Positions 49,979-52,849 of a stretch of 52,849 nt of DNA are shown here, one piece after another. Location of the stretch: positions 167,097 to 219,945 of the forward strand of contig MFDF01000008.1 in assembly GCA_001776785.1 (NCBI GenBank), written 5' to 3'. A model generated the notes under the pieces. The model saw only the letters and a program-made list of their open reading frames with translations, did not search any database and was not told the origin of the DNA. The first letter of the stretch is position 1; each line of letters opens with the position of its first letter. Both the position numbers and the translations under genes were made by a program. This stretch comes from Candidatus Daviesbacteria bacterium RIFCSPHIGHO2_12_FULL_37_16 (GTDB lineage: Bacteria; Patescibacteriota; Microgenomatia; Daviesbacterales; UBA10151).

Positions 49979-51202
49979 TCAGGCACGCTTATCAATCTCT
50001 GAATTTAGTTCATCTAAAAACTTTTTAAAATCTAAATTATTTAAACTTTCACCATCTCTTTTTCTGACAGAAATCATTCCACTTTCCTGTTCTTTATCAC
50101 CAATAATTACCATATAAGGTATTTTCATATTTTGGGCATCTCTTATTTTTGCCTGCATTGTTTCTCCCCGTTCATCAATCTCAGCCCTAATTTTTGAGTC
50201 CTTAAATTGTTCGAGTAACTTTTTTGCATACTCCAGGTTTCTGTCAGTAATGGGTATAATTTTTACCTGGACAGGAGAAAGCCAGGTTGGAAAAGCCCCT
50301 TGATACTGTTCAATCATGAAACCAACCATCCTTTCTAAAGTGGATATTATGCCGCGGTGGACAATAACAATTGGATGTTTTTTCCCATCTTCACCCAAAT
50401 AATTTAAATTAAACTTTTCGGGTAAGTAAAAATCAATTTGAACGGTTGAAACAGTTTCGTCCTTTCCTAAAGCATTTGGGATTTGAACATCAAGTTTTGG
50501 CCCATAAAAAGCTGCATCACCCACACCCTCCTTGTAATCAAGCTCCAGTTCATCTAAGGCTTCTCTAATAGCTCTTTCTGATTCCTCCCACATTTTGGGG
50601 TTATTAACATATTTTTCTTTATCTTTAGGGTCATGCAGAGACAACCTATACCAAAAATTTTTAAGCTTTAGGTCTTTATAAACTTTCTCAATAAGTTTTA
50701 CTGCACTTTTAAACTCATCCTTTAGCTGGCTGGGAGAACAAAATATATGAGCATCATTTAAAGTCATATTTCTTACTCTAATAAGTCCTGATAATTCGCC
50801 TGAATTCTCCCATCTATATAAAGTCCCAAATTCAGCAATTCTTAGCGGTAATTCCCTGTAACTTCTTGGACGGTGATTAAAGAGGTGGATGTGGTGAGGA
50901 CAGTTCATTGGCCTCAAAACATACTCCTCGTTGTCTCTGTTCATGGGGGCAAACATACCATCTCTGTAGTGCTCCCAGTGTCCTGATTTTTTATAAAGAT
51001 CGAGTTTAGCAATATGTGGAGTAATTACATGTTTATAACCCTCTTTAAGCTCTAAATCAGTCATATATCTCTCAAGTTCACGTCGTATCGTTGCTCCATT
51101 TGGAAGCCACATAGGAAGCCCTAACCCAATTTCAGGGTCAATAAAAAACAATTCCTGTGCTTGCCCTATTTCTCTGTGGTCTTTTAAATCATTATCATCC
51201 AT
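49979..51202 (-). CDS. thrS: Threonyl-tRNA synthetase lacking TGS and editing domains
   Basis: 407 residues, against about 640. It begins at the catalytic domain (DHREIGQAQELFFIDPEIG). The zinc ligands are in PMNCPHH, DAHIF and VHRG. Motif 2 is FGTLYRWENSGELSGLIRVR, and motif 3 is in GIISTLERMVGFMIE. The anticodon-binding domain is complete (IIPITDRNLEYAKKLL). The TGS and second (editing) domains are not encoded upstream: that space is a T-box leader. Serine mischarging would need another editor. The ATG follows the terminator T-run directly. Confidence 0.95.
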   Translation of the reverse strand: MDDNDLKDHREIGQAQELFFIDPEIGLGLPMWLPNGATIRRELERYMTDLELKEGYKHVITPHIAKLDLYKKSGHWEHYRDGMFAPMNRDNEEYVLRPMNCPHHIHLFNHRPRSYRELPLRIAEFGTLYRWENSGELSGLIRVRNMTLNDAHIFCSPSQLKDEFKSAVKLIEKVYKDLKLKNFWYRLSLHDPKDKEKYVNNPKMWEESERAIREALDELELDYKEGVGDAAFYGPKLDVQIPNALGKDETVSTVQIDFYLPEKFNLNYLGEDGKKHPIVIVHRGIISTLERMVGFMIEQYQGAFPTWLSPVQVKIIPITDRNLEYAKKLLEQFKDSKIRAEIDERGETMQAKIRDAQNMKIPYMVIIGDKEQESGMISVRKRDGESLNNLDFKKFLDELNSEIDKRA

Positions 51203-51240
51203 AAAAAAATCCCCTCATCAACACTTAAGTTGACTCAGGG
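51203..51240 (-). terminator. T-box terminator hairpin
   Basis: Stem of CCCUGAGUCAAC with GUGUUGAUGAGGGG and a UUUUUUU tail ending at the base before the thrS ATG. It is mutually exclusive with the antiterminator because it uses the same CCCUGAG strand. Confidence 0.85.
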
Positions 51241-51364
51241 ACCTGTGTTCAGGTGGTTCCACTCTGAGATTATACTCTTTGACTTTATTGGAAGTTCTAC
51301 CAGGAAACTCAGAAGTTGGTGAGGCTTCTTCACTGTCTCCTCTCTTATTCTAGTTCAAGTTTTA
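51203..51364 (-). promoter_or_regulatory. T-box riboswitch leader of thrS
   Basis: On the minus strand an antiterminator occupies 51268-51234: CUCAGAG, the 7-nt bulge UGGAACC, helix ACCUG-AACA-CAGGU, then CCCUGAG pairing back to CUCAGAG with one mismatch. The competing terminator (51240-51210) pairs CCCU...GUCAAC with GUUGA...AGGGG and is followed by seven U. AGGGG in its 3' arm is also the only Shine-Dalgarno-like site for thrS, about eight bases before AUG. Stem I is not resolved; GAACUAG near 51355 offers a possible ACU (Thr) specifier. Confidence 0.85.
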
Positions 51365-51601
51365 TTACTTTTCAATAGTTCTGGTATTCCTTATAGGTTG
51401 GACCTGATTCACAATATCACCAACCCCGGGGATAAAATTAAGCTGGCCCAGTAAACCTAATATTATTGCTACCACAACTGTAGCTCCAATAGCAGATCCA
51501 ACTCCCCAGGAAAGCCCCCCTAAAAAATTTCCCAATACAATATCTCTTTTCTTCATATTTTCATTAGCTTTTAAATGTTTTTCAATCTCAGGTGTCACCA
51601 T
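51365..51601 (-). CDS. Small membrane protein resembling DUF5665
   Basis: 78 residues from ATG 51601; a TTG at 51634 is in frame but adds an atypical start. The sequence FLGGLSWGVGSAIGATVVVAIILGLLGQL is a Gly-rich helix of the kind I recall from DUF5665-type proteins, preceded by a charged helix (EIEKHLKANENMKKRDIVLGN). Function unknown. It lies between tRNA-Val and the thrS T-box leader and is likely expressed with one of them. Confidence 0.65.
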   Translation of the reverse strand: MVTPEIEKHLKANENMKKRDIVLGNFLGGLSWGVGSAIGATVVVAIILGLLGQLNFIPGVGDIVNQVQPIRNTRTIEK

Positions 51602-51640
51602 CTTAATTAAACTAAATTTAACAAGATTTTGCAAAGAGTG

Positions 51641-51714
51641 TGAACTCGACTGGATTCGAACCAGTGACCCCTTCTACGTCAAAGAAGTGCTCTAACCAGC
51701 TGAGCTACGAGTTC
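51641..51714 (-). tRNA. tRNA-Val (GAC)
   Basis: 74 nt on the minus strand: acceptor GAACTCG / CGAGTTC with A73, D-arm GCTC / GAGC, anticodon stem CTTCT / AGAAG with loop TTGACGT (anticodon GAC), and T-arm CTGG / CCAG with TTCGAAT. CCA is not encoded. Reads GUC and GUU codons. Confidence 0.95.
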
Positions 51715-51757
51715 ATATGTGTGAATTTTAGCTAAAATAGGAAACTAATTCAATAAA

Positions 51758-52693
51758 TTAACCAGGAAGCTTGGTAAAGTGGTTCATATTCTCTCCGCCC
51801 TTTAACATTTCACCCTCACTCATATTAAATCCTGATTCCCTCTCTTCCACTTCATCAGCTTGCTTCTTTTGCCTTTCCATAAATGCACTAAATGCCCTGG
51901 AAACCTCATGTACTGCAGCAATATTATCAACTTTGGCTGATGCATTCCAATTCTCTCCCATCATTTGGGCTTCAGTGTTATGGTCAACAACTACTCCAAG
52001 TCTATCTTTAAGACCCATAATCTCTTCCTGCTCCTGTTGTACTACTCTGGCTTGAGCATTATCAATCCTGCTTATATTCCCTGCAATAGTATCTCTTTTT
52101 TGTCTTTCTTTAACTTCCTCAGCCTTTTGCTCATCAGTCCTGGTATCTGTTTTAGTGTTTGCCTCTTTGAAAGTCTTTTTAGATGCATTAAATATATCTA
52201 TTCCAAATTTCCCTATCTTGGCTAATCCATCACCCAATCCCTTAACAATAAATCCAAATATTTTTCCTTTAGAACCATCTTTTTTATCTGCGTAGCTTGT
52301 AATAAATGAATTTTTATCAAATGAGGGAGCTTTTGTTTCATTACTGGTGCTGGTAAATGGCAGAACAGCCTCTCCCGCCTGTCTAACTTCCTTCCAATTA
52401 TTTTTAAGTTCTCCTGCTACTTTAAACTCTGCTTTAGAAACTGGTGATTCTGGTGATTGACTCTTAACTAATTCTTGAATAGATGGTTTGTAAAGATCTA
52501 ATGAATTCTCCTTTATCTTATTCCAGTAATCATATGTAACATCAAACTGCTCACCAACATTACTGTAATTTGGGCCATTTTTTGGATCTTCAAGGGCGAA
52601 TCCTGGATCCCTCTCTTCAGAGGCTTCATAGGGGTTTGGTAATGTTGCTGTTGCCCCGCTGCGCTCGTGCGCTTGAGGCTTAAATGTGCTCAT
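51758..52693 (-). CDS. Unrecognised soluble protein, 311 aa
   Basis: 311 residues, mostly polar. A disordered Pro/Glu-rich N-terminus (residues 1-60) is followed by predicted helices. A short Gly/Lys amphipathic stretch (GKIFGFIVKGLGDGLAKIGKFGIDIFNASK) lies near residues 141-170, and a charged coiled-coil region (RTDEQKAEEVKERQKRDTIAGNISRIDNAQARVVQQEQEEI) follows. No signal peptide, cysteine or known motif. It may be a peripheral membrane or filament-like protein. It is upstream of tRNA-Val and faces the same way. Confidence 0.65.
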   Translation of the reverse strand: MSTFKPQAHERSGATATLPNPYEASEERDPGFALEDPKNGPNYSNVGEQFDVTYDYWNKIKENSLDLYKPSIQELVKSQSPESPVSKAEFKVAGELKNNWKEVRQAGEAVLPFTSTSNETKAPSFDKNSFITSYADKKDGSKGKIFGFIVKGLGDGLAKIGKFGIDIFNASKKTFKEANTKTDTRTDEQKAEEVKERQKRDTIAGNISRIDNAQARVVQQEQEEIMGLKDRLGVVVDHNTEAQMMGENWNASAKVDNIAAVHEVSRAFSAFMERQKKQADEVEERESGFNMSEGEMLKGGENMNHFTKLPG

Positions 52694-52849
52694 AAAAGAG
52701 AGCTATTAATATCTGCTCTTACCTGGTAATTTTAACACTTTTAAATCTACAGTCAAATGAATGTACTGGATGAGTACATAGGTGACACTTTTTCTAAGGT
52801 ATGGGTAGTAATATATTCTAGTGGAGTCTGGTAATCAAGGGTTTGGTGA
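52694..52849. other. Right-edge region without a supported gene
   Basis: 156 bp. A 25-codon open frame on the + strand (52757-52834) gives an integrase-like scrap, but it is too short to support. No terminator or repeat is visible. It presumably contains the promoter of the 311-aa gene. Confidence 0.4.

Noticed and set aside
52757-52834. 25-codon frame resembling an integrase fragment at the right edge
   Set aside because: Too short, followed by several stops, and not enough sequence in the window to confirm homology.

Overview
The window reads as a chromosomal segment of a Candidate Phyla Radiation (Patescibacteria) bacterium, most likely of the Microgenomates type. This is inferred from gene content and style: moderately AT-rich, very tightly packed genes, a large type IV pilus locus, a streamlined F-type ATP synthase, domain-stripped aminoacyl-tRNA synthetases, an archaeal-type tyrosyl-tRNA synthetase, many unrecognised membrane or secreted proteins, and UGA used as a normal stop.

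Layout. Positions 1-13449 (+) hold a type IV pilus locus: pilB (cut by the window edge), pilT, pilC, a major prepilin with its own promoter, pilD, a run of minor prepilins and PilX-like proteins, a 591-aa putative surface/tip protein, and pilM-pilN-pilO. Positions 13432-18793 (-) are an RNA/translation operon: recG, rpmF, nusB, an ACP-like protein, rnc, rpsP, khpA, trmD. Then come a small membrane protein region, tyrS (-), an ABC exporter (+) and a proline-rich membrane protein (-). Positions 22898-28986 (+) are the ATP synthase operon atpB-E-F-H-A-G-(extra ORF)-D. The last subunit gene, atpC, lies 3.5 kb further on, after an accessory block with a Fic/Doc toxin and AbrB-type antitoxin flanked by 27-bp direct repeats, an unknown gene, an SRPBCC protein and two beta-carbonic-anhydrase-like genes.

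Positions 32906-40899 are the most unusual part. Three genes carry four copies of a Cys/His module in which HxxxH, CYHG, CxHxxGH and CxxGxFME are always kept; one gene also carries an N-terminal cupredoxin domain. Between them lies a 926-aa secreted protein with seven four-cysteine repeats and a roughly 470-residue Tyr/Thr/Pro stalk. I do not recognise this family from memory and propose it as a predicted metal-binding exoprotein system. The rest holds tRNA-Tyr, a HAD phosphatase, a REP-associated tyrosine transposase with flanking repeats, a class A penicillin-binding protein, pheT-pheS, rplT, a 48-aa ORF, rpmI, infC, a T-box-controlled thrS, tRNA-Val and two unknown proteins.

Expression signals are distinctive. 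Many genes start 6-8 nt after a TATAAT-like -10 element with no Shine-Dalgarno sequence, which suggests leaderless mRNAs. Operon-internal genes and the major pilin have clear AGGAGG-type sites. infC appears to start at AUA. The archaeal-type TyrRS is matched by a tRNA-Tyr with the archaeal C1:G72 pair. All functional statements come from motifs and memory of families; no database search was run.
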